From Chelonoidis abingdonii (Eukaryota; Chordata; Testudines; Testudinidae), in the NCBI RefSeq assembly GCF_003597395.2, contig NC_133770.1:92266844-92330843 (forward strand): a stretch of DNA of 64,000 nt. The letters run 5' to 3'. The notes under the pieces are model-generated. The model saw only the letters and a list, made by a program, of their open reading frames with translations, did not search any database and was not told the origin of the DNA. Positions 40,101-52,100 of the stretch are shown here, in pieces (the stretch's first letter is position 1; every line of letters starts with the position of its first letter). The position numbers were made by a program, and so were the translations under genes.

Positions 40101-43100
40101 AATGCTGCATAATGTTTTGTTACAAACTCTTCTGTCTAATGTTCCAGCACAATGGTTCTACAAGAAAAGGATTGGAAAAATCTGGCATGCATGAGAAGGC
40201 AGCAAATCACCAGAGAGCATTCCATAGGTGGAAAAGAGCTTGAGATAAGGCTTAAGGTTAAAGGGCCACCATAGATGATCAGCATCAAGAAATACTGAAT
40301 CAGAGTCTCTTTACTGCAAAGTTCTGAAAAGGCTCATTACCATTGTGAGAATGCCTTGCTACCCAAAACCTAGCACTGCGTGCACTTCAGACCAGTTGTA
40401 TGTGACAAACAATGGAAACTTCTTAAATTGTGGAGCTGATGGCTGAGTTTGATGCTGTACTCCAGGACCATGCTAGAGAGAGTCACCACCCAAGAAATGT
40501 ACACATCACAGGAACTTCACACTGAAGCTATTTTCCCATCCATTCAAGAATACAAGAGTCACCAGAGAAGACATTTTGATTATGAGGCACAGGATAATCC
40601 CATAAGAGACCCCGAACAACAATTCAAAGTTGAATTCTTTAACCAGGTGCTAGATTGTGCAATACAGTCAGTTGAAGAACGTTTCATGCAGCTCAAGGAG
40701 CACAGCAGTATATTTGGGATGTTGTATGATATTCCAAAACTCCTCACTGTACCTGAAGAAGACCTACACCAGCAATGCAGGGCACTAGAGACAGTGCTGA
40801 CACATGATGACATGCAATATTGATGCGAGTGATTTAGGTGATGAATTGAAAGCCCTTTCATGATACATTTCAGCAGAATCAACTCCAAAGGCGGTTCTGG
40901 AATATATGTGCATATATAAGATGACCACCTTCTTTCCAAATGCTTTTGTTGCTCTGCGCATACTTCTAACACTTCCTGTAACAGTTGCCAGTGGAGAATG
41001 CAACTTCTCCAAGCTGAAGTTAATAAAAACACATCTACGCTCCACAATGACACAGCAGAGGCTGGTCTGCCTTCCAACCATCTCAACAGAGCATGAGCTG
41101 GCCCAGACTGTGAACCTTCAGCAGGAAGCAGTTCAAATCTTTGCAACCAAGAAGGCATGGAAAGCACCACTTGGTTTATTCAAACAGATAAAAATGCCAG
41201 TGTTTACTATGCAGACCAGAAAAGTTACATTTACTGTTCAGATGTTTGAAAGTTAAGTGTTACTTAAAATTTTTGAACAAGGCATTTTAAGTTGTTAGTT
41301 CTCCTTTATTGGGGGTAAGTAGCAGAGCAGTACCATGAGAGGAACAGAACAGGAAGAAGGTAGAGACCTTTCAAAGTTTGGCCCAAGCGAGGGGACATGG
41401 GGGCGTCATTCGAGCTCCATGTCTCAGGTGGTAAAATGTTGTGGGCCAGCCCTGAGCATAGCCGACCATTTATTTAGCAACTGGCAGCTTTGAAATATGA
41501 GTTATTCATCCAAATTCTCTTCTATGTGGCATCAGTGTAAATCTGAGGCCAAGTCCCATTTGAAGTGCTTAAATCAATTAATCATGTGGCATCAGTGTAA
41601 ATCTGAGGTTATTCTATTTGCAATCAGTGGAGTTACTCCAACTTTATGCTGGTGTGACAGAGGGATTTGTCCCAATAAATGGAAGACATTCATGATCACA
41701 AAATATAGTATTTCTCAGTTTCTTGCACTTAACAATTCTTTAACCTATTCTATATATTAAAAGAAAACACAAAACAGAGTCCCAGAAGAGTCAGGTATAG
41801 ACAAAATGAGCATTCTTCCCTCCTTTCCTTAAGTAATTTACAAAGGCCTCACCGTGTCTGAATGTGAAAGTTGTTGGTGGTTCCAGTATGTTCATAATCA
41901 TGGACGGCAGCTGCGAAGATCATAGCAAAGATCTCCAGCTCTGTCAGCCAGTGCTGAAAAAGAGATTATAGAGCAATCAGATAAGCTGTCATTTTCTCAG
42001 GCATTAAGGCTTTCATCTGTTAAGGCAAGCTCTCTCCTGCACATCATTTACCTTTCCCTACAACCTGTCAGTTATTCCAAAGCAAACTTCTCTAGCTCCT
42101 ACATGAAAGCTGAACCACTGTTTTTCCTCAAGGTGGATCTAAATAAATTAAACCCTGGCAAAATATTTTAAATTTTTTGACACTAAAAAGGCTGAAGCAA
42201 GGGGAGGAGAACATTTACTTTCTTTAAAAGTAATAAGAGCAAAAAAAAAAAGATGCAAGCTCAAGAAACAGAGTATGTGCAAAGATACACACAATATAAA
42301 ATACACAAATATATGCACAATATAAAATACAAATGCAATCAGCTATGTTTGCCTAGAATAGTGATGTTACAAGCCTAAAATACACTAGGATCTTGCTAAT
42401 TCCCAAAGACTAGGAGACCCTTTATGAATTACTGAATTGTGTCTATTGACAAAAAGGCAAATACCTGCAATATTAAAGCAAGAATGTAATTCTAGTTATT
42501 TACTTATAATTAATTGAAAAATATTCAGAAAGTCTTGGCGTAACATTTTCAAAAGCACGTAAATGATGTAGGATCCCAAGTCCCATTTTTGAAGTGCTTA
42601 AATCAATTAATAATTCTGTGCCTCAGTTTCTCAACCTAACAACATGCATCTACCCTCCAGGAGTGCCATTAGGATTAAGTAGTTTGCATAATATACTGAA
42701 AACAAAACACTAGACATTGTCAATACTACTAATACAACTAGATGAATCTGCAGCTTGGAAGCAGGGATAACCCTAGATTTTCGGGACCCTACAAGTTGGG
42801 TGATTCCTCAACCTCTGCATACTCACAGCACCCCCACTGCTGGCCATCTCCTGTGTGCCTGTAACACCACCCCCCTCTGTAGTAATCCTGACCCTCCCAA
42901 ACTGGCAAAGTTCTGCAGTCTCCACTGTCCTAAGGCTGGTGTACAAAGTCAGATTTCATCCTAAAAACAATATGTCAGCAGTAAAATATTCTGCCTAGCT
43001 CTAAAAACCATCATCAGAACTGGCACCCTTGTTCATAGAGATTAAGACTAGAAGGGACCCCCTGATCATCTAATCTGATCTCCTGCAGATCACAGGCCCC

Positions 43101-46100
43101 CAGTACCATCCAGCACCCACACACTAAACCCAACAACCCAAATTAGAGCAAAGTATTACAACCAATGAGAGATTAGACTATGATGTGCCACAGGCAGGGA
43201 CTAGAAGGTACTGAGGTGCACCAGTGCCCAAGGCCACTGCAATGACAGGGAAATGATGAAATGAGATACACTCAGACAGGGCCGCCCAGAGGATTCAGGG
43301 GGCCTGGGGCAGGGCTGGGTCTTTGGCGGCAATTCAGCAGTGGGTCCGTCTCGGAGGGAAGGACCCACTGCCAAAGAATGAAGCGGCGGTAGTAGAGCAA
43401 TCTAAGTGCCGCTGATCGTGGCTTCCCCCCACCCCCGCCACTAGCAGCGCTTGTACTCACCGGGTGGCGCGGCGAGGCTTTGGCAGCACTTCAGCAGTGG
43501 GTCCTTCACTCGCTCCAAGTCTTCTGCTGCACTGAAGGACCCGCCGCCAAAGACCCGGAGCAAGTGAAGGGCCTGCCACCAAAGTGCCACTGAAAACCTG
43601 GAGCAGCTCGCGGGCCCCTCTGGGGCCCGGGGCAAATTGCCCAACTTTCTCCCACCTCTAATCAGCCCTGGACCCAGATAATCCTGATAAGTGACCGGTA
43701 CCCACACACTGCCGAAAAAGGCAAAAAACCCAGTGGTCACTGCAAATTTGACTGAGGGAAAAATTCCTTCCCAATCCCGCATATGGTGATCAGTTAGATC
43801 CCGAGCATGTGAGAAGGAACCAGTTAGCCAAGAACTTGAGAGAAAAAATGCTTGGTGCCACTGCAGAGCCCTGGCCCTCTTCACTCAATGTCCCATCTCC
43901 AGCACTGGCCATCCCTGATGCTTCACAGGAAGAAGATTAAAAAAGAAACCCTAGCATACATTTGGGGGAGAAAAAAATCCCTTCCTGAACCCTGTAGGTG
44001 GCTGGCTGAAACCCTGAAGCATGAGCTTTAGAAAAATAAGACATAAACCAGAAGTGAGCCCCAGGGCTGCTGAGCCCTGCCCCCAAACATAACAAGTAAT
44101 ATCATCATATAGTTACACTCATAAATGTGTCGAGCTTCCACTTAAACCTAATTAAGTTGTTTGCCCCCACAACTACTGGGCTGTTCCAGAACCTCACCCC
44201 TATGATGGTTAGAAACATTCTAATTTCAGCTTGAATTTGTTCTTAGCCAGTTTATAGCCATTAGTTCTTATGCCAATATTATCCTTTTGCTTGAATAGCT
44301 CTTCAGTCTCTCTGGTATTTACTTCTTGGCCTTCTATTCCAGTCTTTCAAGCTCTTCCAGGGTACGTCTACGCTACGGGATTATTCCGATTTTACATAAA
44401 CCGGTTTTGTAAAACAGATTGTATAAAGTTGAGTGCACGCGGCCACACTAAGCACATTAATTCGGTGGTGTGCGTCCATGGTCGGCAGGCTAGGGGCCGT
44501 CGATTTCCGGAGCATTGCACTGTGGGTAGGCTATTCGTAGCTATCCGCATAGATCCGCAGTCTCCCCCACCCACCTTGGAATTATGCTGGGTTGAGACCC
44601 GCATGTCGGCTGATGGGGCAGCAAAAAATCGTTGTCGGGGTGGAGTATCTGGGTATAAATGTCGCATCAAACTCATCCTTCCCTCCGGGAAAGCAACGGC
44701 AGCGCCAATCATTTCGCACCCTTTTTCCTGGATTGCCCTGGCCAGACGCATAGCATTGGCAACCATCGGAGCCCGTTCAGCTTTTATTTAAACAAGTCAC
44801 CCTAGTATGTGGTTGGTCAGGGCTGATGCAGCTGAGCCAGGTGATCAAGAAGGGGAGACGGCATACAACAGCAGGCATTCATTTGTTTTGGCCATGATAG
44901 GCAGAGACTAGTGTTATCAGTCGTTCTGAATACTGTCTCGCTTTGCCATTGTAAAATTGGCAATGAGAATGTGAGAGCTATTTGTCGTTTCTGTAACCCA
45001 AGTCTGCTGCTTATCAATTCGAGTGTCCACCAGCGGCTGATGGTTGGCGCAGGGGCGGGCAAAGGCAAAAATGGGGATTTGACTTTCCCGAGTTACAATC
45101 CCTCCCTTTATGGTATCTAAAAATAGAGTCATCCTGCCTATAATATGGGGCAAAGTGTACTATGAGAAACCAGTGTACAGAGAAGTCCAGAGAGCACAGC
45201 TGCTCGCCTTGTCAGATCCTCGCCAGAAATGATGGCTAACATGCCATTCATGGGGGTTCCAAGGCCTCGCTGCTGACAAATTCCCATACTCCCGTTGCTT
45301 CTCCAATCTTGCCAGCCAATCTTCTGGGCTAACCAGCTCGGATGGCAGTGTCGCTCTCCGCATTCTGTGTCATGAAGTTATTAAAGAATGCAGGAATAGG
45401 AAAGAAACACTGACTGTAGTGAGAATAAAATGAGGGGGACGGCTAGCCTCCACTGCTATGCAGTCAGGCAGGACATTAAGCGTGTGGTGGGAGAGGAAAG
45501 CCCAGCATCCTGGACGTGCTATATGTCCAGGCAGGTACATGTCTTTTCTTTAACACATGAAAGGGAGGGTGGCTGATTGAAAGCTTTCAGCCCCCAGTTG
45601 CATATGATGAAGACAGTTACCAACTCATCTGTCCATATGTGGGAATGACCAGGAATCATTCCTATTTTTACCGCAGGCGCTCCCCCGGCCGCCTCTACCT
45701 AAAGGCCGCCAGGGTATTCCAGGCAGCTACTCAAGCATATTGTACCATCTGCCACTGGGGAGGGAAGAGGGCAGCAGATATCTGTTACTTTACTCTTGCT
45801 GGCAGGCATCTGCTGGGCTGTCTATCCTAGCAGCATTCCAGTACACAGGGTGACATTAAAAGTAGCAGGGTGACATAAAGAACGATTTTTTCCCTTTTAC
45901 TTTCACGTAAGGGGGTAGGGGGTTACACTTGACAAGCTATACCCTGAACCTACACTGGGACTAATGTGTTTGAACCTACAGGCCACTGGGAGCATCAGCC
46001 AAAGAAATGAGCAAATACTTTTCAATGAGACTACTCGCTGTGGAACTGTGGAATAGGCGTGGAGTCCTCCAGTCCCCTCCCTCCACTCCCATGAGCGTCA

Positions 46101-49100
46101 TTTGATTCTTTGGCTTTCCGTTACGCTTGTCACGCAAAGCACTGTGTAGGCACTGGAGATTTTTTTCAAAACGTTTTAGCATTTCGTCTTCTGTAACGGA
46201 GCTCTGATAGAACAGATTTTGTCTCCCCATACAATGATCGAGATCCAGTATCTCCCGTATGGGTCCATAGCTGGAAAAGGTCTTTTTGGATTTGGGCACT
46301 GCATCGGCCGACCGGCAGCGTGCTGTCAGAGCTCCCGCTGGGCAAACAGGAAAATGAAATTCAAAGTTCGCAGGCTTTTTCCTGTTTACCTGGCACTGCA
46401 TCGAGTTCAGATTGCTGTCCAGAGCGGTCACAGTGGGCACTGTGGGATACCGCCCGCAGGCCAATGACCATCGATTTGCGGCCACACTAACTCTAATCCG
46501 ATATGATAATACCAATTTTAGCGCTACTCCTCTCGTCGGGGAGGAGTACAGAAATCGATTTAAAGAGCCCTTTATATTGATATAAAGGTCCTCGTAGTGT
46601 GCACGGGTACAGCGTTAAATTGGTTTAACACTGCTAAAATCGGTTTAAACGCGTACTGTAGACCAGGCTCCAGTCTCCTCTCATAAGATAGGCAGTTTGT
46701 TCCCCTGATCATCCCAATAGTTCCTGTTGGCAGTTTTATTCAGATGGACACTGTGTGAACAGGCATGGAGACTGAACTATTCTCTTATCCCTACTCATGT
46801 TCCCTCCAGAATTAGAAGAGAACTGGAGAACGTTCGTGGTGGTGAAGCTTTTGTTGTCTCTATGTTGCTGTGTTTGTCCTGAGGATAAACAGCATTTACT
46901 ATTGACAAGGAAGATGACTTCAGTCTTCAAGCAACATGGAGGATACATTCATCAATGGCTAGTAGCCAGGATTGGCAGGAATGGCGTCCCTAGCCTCTGT
47001 TTGCCAGAAGCTGGGAATGGACAACAGAGGATGGATCACTTGATGATTACATGTTCTGTTCACTCCTTCTTAAGCACCTGCCATTGGCTACTGTCAGAAG
47101 ACAGGATACTGGGCTAGATGGACCCTTGGTCTGACCCAGTATGGATGGTATTATGTTCTTAACATAATTCTGATAACGTTAAATTACATTAGGGATGGCC
47201 AGACGGCTGGTTCTCTAGGAAGTAGCATGCAATAGACCCACACTTCAATTCTCCAGACCTGGTCTTTCATTTCCCAAGTGGAGGCAGTTTGCTCAGCTCC
47301 TGGAGTTCCTTCTCTCAGCTCCGTTACTACTCTGATGTAGCTGGAGAGTCATTAAGCAGGCTTGACGTCCCATCAAGCCCTCCAAGGTCAAACGAGATCA
47401 GCACAATAAAGGGTCTTAAAATGGAGAGGAAGGCTACTGAAGACAGAAGTAAAATGCCATTTATTGAGAACACCCACATAAAACACAGCCTAGGGTTACT
47501 ACAGAAGAACAGTGAATGACAAATGAAATTCAGAGTAAATAACACATAGTTATAATAGCTCTGTGAATAAAGCGGAAAAAATGAAACCTCTGGTAAATGA
47601 TCAAAAGTTTTCAGTCTCCACTTCAACTAGAACCATAATAAAGAAAATAAAGATGATGCCAGGCAGCCTGCATTTAACAGATGCAATCTCCATCCAAGTG
47701 GGGATATTACCTTTTACTAGGCTGTGATGGACTTCATCTTGCAGAATGGGGCTTGGCTTTAAAGAACAAAGCTATTAAAAATGATTGAGAAAGCAGCAGG
47801 GCTCTCCCATGTGGGGGGAAAGCAGGAGCAGGGAGAGAGCAAGGAAATGTGAATGTTTTTCATTTCTGAAGGGGTGACAAAAACGATCCAGAACAAACTC
47901 TTCAAAGACGATGGAAAGAAAGAAATGAATCAAAGAATGAGCATTGGATCCCAAACTGGGAACAAAGAAAGGGAAATGAGGCATAGCTGTCACTCACAAA
48001 GGCATAATAAACATGAAGAATTAACTACTAAGAAGAGCCACTAGAGTCTAAACAAAAGACTCACTGTGTGCATAGGGAGTGAGAACAAGAAAGGACTAGA
48101 TGAGTTTCCCAATGCAAACGTGAGTGGAATGCATTGCCAGGAAACACAGGAAAATGACACAAAGAAGAGTGTGATGGAGATAATTAGCTTATTCCTTTTC
48201 TCTGAGTTTGTGTTCATTCATTCCAAAGAATTTATCAGTTTCAGATTTCATATAAGAATGACGATCTGCTTATTAACCATAAAAGCCAGCAGGTTTTTTT
48301 CCCCATTTGGTTCAAACATAAGTGTCAGAGAAATCCTACGCTTCAGCAGTTTTACAGCTCTGCTCTATGAAATGTGCCATTATCAAGAATTACAAAAGTA
48401 CAGGAAGCACTCTCATCATTTACGGTTTGCATATAACTCTGTGATTGCACAAAGAGATCACACGGTAATTCCCAATAATTATCAAGATTAATCAGATAAT
48501 ATTCATAAAAGAGAAAAAATAATTGAGTTACACTTGAACAACAGAGTTAATCAAAGAAAGGAAGAATGAAAGAAAAATAATGTTTTACAGATATCTACGC
48601 AGTGCCACTCTTAAAAATGTTTCTAAGTTGTGTGCTTGAGTATTTATTTCCTGAAATATAAACATTTAAAAAAATCCTCTATTAACTTTGTACATGAAAA
48701 TTACGATAATACTGAAAATATTATGTAGCCTTTATATATACTGATGGCAGTTCTTCACCTAGAATACTGTGTGTGTTTCTGGTCGCGCCACCTAATAAAG
48801 ATGTATAAAGGTCTGTAGAAGTGCAAGGAGAATGATTAGAGGTATGAAAAGATCTTGGTTTGAGGGGAGATGGAAGAGATTAGGACTACATAGTTTAAAG
48901 AGAAAATAAATAACGGGGGACATGATGGAGGTCTATTAAATACTGACTGAGATAGAAAAGATAAATCAGGCTCCTTTTTACTTTACCCCCATAATATTAG
49001 GACAAGAGGTCACCAGATGAAACTAAAGGCTCACATTTAAAACTGATTATAATACTTTTTTATGCAATGAATAATACTTCCATGGCATATTATTAAGGTC

Positions 49101-52100
49101 ATGACCAGATTTTCAAAAAGCTTTAGATACTAATATGAACAACAAGAATATTCTCAGTAGAACTAAACAGAATAATGACATTAAGGGATGTAAAGCCTCA
49201 TACCAACCACTAAGTGCCTGGGTTAAGCACAAGTTTTCACTATGCTGGTGCATAATTGCCTATCACAGAAATGTGCACAGTTCTCTCCGGCAGCTGGAGC
49301 TGGCCACTGTCAAAGACAGGATACTGGACTATTGAACTACCCAGCATGGCAATTCCTAAGGCCTTATCATTTTATCTGGATTATATTAGTGAAGACACGG
49401 TAGTTATTCACTGGGCTTAAGCCTGAGCTTATATTCTTTGCTCACCAGAAAGCCCTACATACTTCACTCGGAAGTCGCACACAGGCGCTGAATTCCCCTC
49501 TGCCCAATGGGTGCTCGACCCTCTACCCTACCCTGACCCCTGCCCCACCTCTGCACCCCAAGACTTCCACTGAAGCCAATAATTATCACTGAAATCCAAA
49601 GGAATTTGACTAAAGACAAAAAAGTCAGCAAAGATTGCTGGATTTGGCAGCACTGTATATTATTAGCAGCCATCAAAATAAATAACACCAAGCTCTCCCC
49701 TAGGGTGCACATATAGGACTCCCATTGAAATACACCCTGCTTACTTGCACATTCTCAAGGTCAACATTTGGCACTAATTTGTTATAATCTAATTTGTAAT
49801 CACTAAAGCTCGTTCAGAAAATTATTTTTAGATTCTAAGCTGGATGATAACATGAGGAAGGAAATAGATCCTAAGTATATTTTTATAGGGTCATTGTACA
49901 TCTGTTATGAATGTCTGTTTCCCCTCTGCCTTCCCCCAAAGGAGTGGCTTGCAGCCTTACTATTAGTGTTATTGTCAAAGGCAAGACAACAACCTCAAGG
50001 GGGTTGAGGCTACTCAAGCAAAACATTTAAAATAAATTGATCTGGACATTGAACAATTTATTGTAAAACAAATACACAAAAATCTGTAAGCCAAAAACAA
50101 AGGCACCAAAAATATGAAGATGAAATTCAGGAGCTCTGTATTAATCTCTATGCACCATTCTGTTTAATAGCTGACAACCCAAATCCATTCTCTGTCCCTA
50201 TAACTAGCATAAATATTTCTTCTAAAAACAAAAGATGACTAGGAGAGCTAGCTAACAATGCTGAAGTTAACAGACTATCACATGCTGATAAAAACCCATA
50301 AAAAAAAACTGTTATTATCGGACTCATGACCTACTCTCAGGAGAACAAGAACAAGAACTCTAAAGGTCAGATCTTAATTCCACCAAAGTCAACAGAAGTT
50401 TTCCCACTGATGTCCACTGAAGCGAGATCAAGCCGTTAGTTAATCTGCTCCTGGAAAAAATGTCATTGTGGGGTTCCAGAGTTATTTTCTCTCAGCGGAC
50501 TTCACAGCCAGTTTGTCCAGTTCAAAAATAAAAAGATTTTTTTCTAACTGCCGTATCTCCTCCTTGGATTTGAAATCCAAGTTGTGCTGTATCATGGACC
50601 GTCACCAATGATTGGCAATCCCTCAATTTTGAGGACGATCTCTACCACGGATTTACATAAGGGTCCTGAGATGACTCAGGAGTCCGACCCTGGAACTGCA
50701 AATCCGCCTGCAGTAAGTACAGAAATTTTGTGACAGGCCAGTGGCCTGCTGGGAAAAAGTTATTTCTTTTTCCTTCCTTCTCTCTCTTTTCAGCTTCAAG
50801 GGCAAAGTGTTTCTCCTCTAACAATAACACAGTCAAGAAGGTGCCAATGCCTGGAATGAGAGTGTCTCCAGGTGGTCTTATACTTCTCATTTTGTCTAAA
50901 GAGGGTCGTTGTACATCGTGATGATCAGGCCATGTTCTATACATTTGCTCAGGATGAGGGTGGCATTGGAATTAGCCTTTCCTACTCCTTCTTTTCCGAT
51001 AGTGCCATTCTAGAGATCTGACTCCTGCTCAATTCTAGTGTTAAAATCTCCAAGGAGAATGATCTTGTCCTCCTTCGGAATGTTGATCAAGACTCTGTCA
51101 AGATCTGTATAGAATTGTTCCTTGATATCCTCAACAGAATCAAGCATTAGGGCATACACACTGATGACAGCAGCAGACTGGTTGATGCTGAGCTCAAGAC
51201 GAAGAGTCATAAGATGTTCATTGATTCCCACAGAAAATTCTGTAAGTTGACTGACAAACTTATACCTAATTGCAAAACTGACACCATGAATGCGCCTGTC
51301 GTCTGGAGATTTTCCTTGCCAGAAAGAGGTGTAACCACCACCTTCTTCTCTCAAGTATCAGAGGGGTTACTATGTTAGTCTGGATCTGTAAAAGCAGCAA
51401 AGAGTCCTGTGGCACCTTATAGACTAACAGACGTATTGGAGTACGTTTGCATCCCATGAAGTGGGTATTCACCCACGAAAGCTCATGCTCCAATATGTCT
51501 GTTAGTCTATAAGGTGCCACAGGACTCTTTCCTGCTTCTTCTCTCAGTTGACTTTCATCTGGGCACCTTGTCTCACTCAGGGCAGTGACATCGATGTTAT
51601 ATCTCGCAAGTTCCCTGGCAATGACAGCAGTTCTTCCTTCCAGCTATACATTTTCTTTGTTATCCATCAGGGTGAGAACATTCCATGTAGCAAAAGTCAC
51701 TGTCTTTTTATAGCTTTGATTGCAGGCAGAGTGATCCCAGTGGACGTGGTTATCCAGCCAGGAGTGTATGAGACAGCCCAGGTTTAGGGCTTCTAGCCTT
51801 CTCCCCATGCGGAGTAAGCAGAGGGGATCCTAAAGAGGACCGCTCAGTCACAATAGTAGCTGCCGAATTACACCCTGTCTCAGTCCAGGTGCCAGACGAC
51901 TATTTAACTACCACCACCTATGTGCAGATTCATGGCCAGGGACTGACAGATTCACTAATCCTATCCCCGTCACCACTAGTCCATTGTCGCAAGGCTTGGA
52001 AGATTGGAAAGGTGTTACTTCCCATGGTAGAAGCCTGTGCATGATTTTTTTTAATGTGGGGAAGCTGGTTTGCCTATAGCAACCACATGATCATGACAAG

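Larger units (their letters stand above)
36150..41454 (+). mobile_element. Decayed autonomous-type hAT transposon interrupted by CR1
   Basis: The left end (36150) gagggctggccttaccatg... and right end ...ggtaaaatgttgtgggcc plus agccctg (41454) are inverted versions of 'cagggctggcc' followed by a 'tttaccnnctgag' motif. Flanks agcatggt (36142-36149) and agcatagc (41455-41462) match at 6 of 8. A fossil transposase lies at 40449-41256. A CR1 sits between about 36373 and 39345. Without the CR1 the element would be about 2.3 kb. Confidence 0.7.
35236..41852 (-). other. PDE1C: PDE1C intron (6.6 kb) between exons 3 and 4 of the window
   Basis: Bounded by GTGAGG and TTCTAG. Mostly one large hAT element (36150-41454) broken by a CR1 (about 36373-39345). 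A palindromic repeat piece occurs near 35735-35820 (taggtgcc...ggaagttagatgcctaact). 41524-41608 holds a curious direct repeat. 35240-35730 is featureless. Confidence 0.85.
43023..46740 (-). mobile_element. CR1 LINE 3' portion, antisense, split by two DNA transposons
   Basis: CR1 3' UTR and C-terminal sequence on the minus strand runs 43023-43276, resumes 43679-44362, and ends 46673-46740. Typical phrases are 'gaagggaccccctgatcatc', 'atggtgatcagttagatccc', 'gtttgcccccacaactactg' and 'tctcctctcataagatagg'. The gaps are elements 43277-43670 and 44363-46672, both therefore younger than this CR1. Confidence 0.85.

Noticed and set aside
40580..41170. 196-codon minus-strand open frame
   Set aside because: It is the antisense shadow of the hAT transposase fossil on the plus strand.
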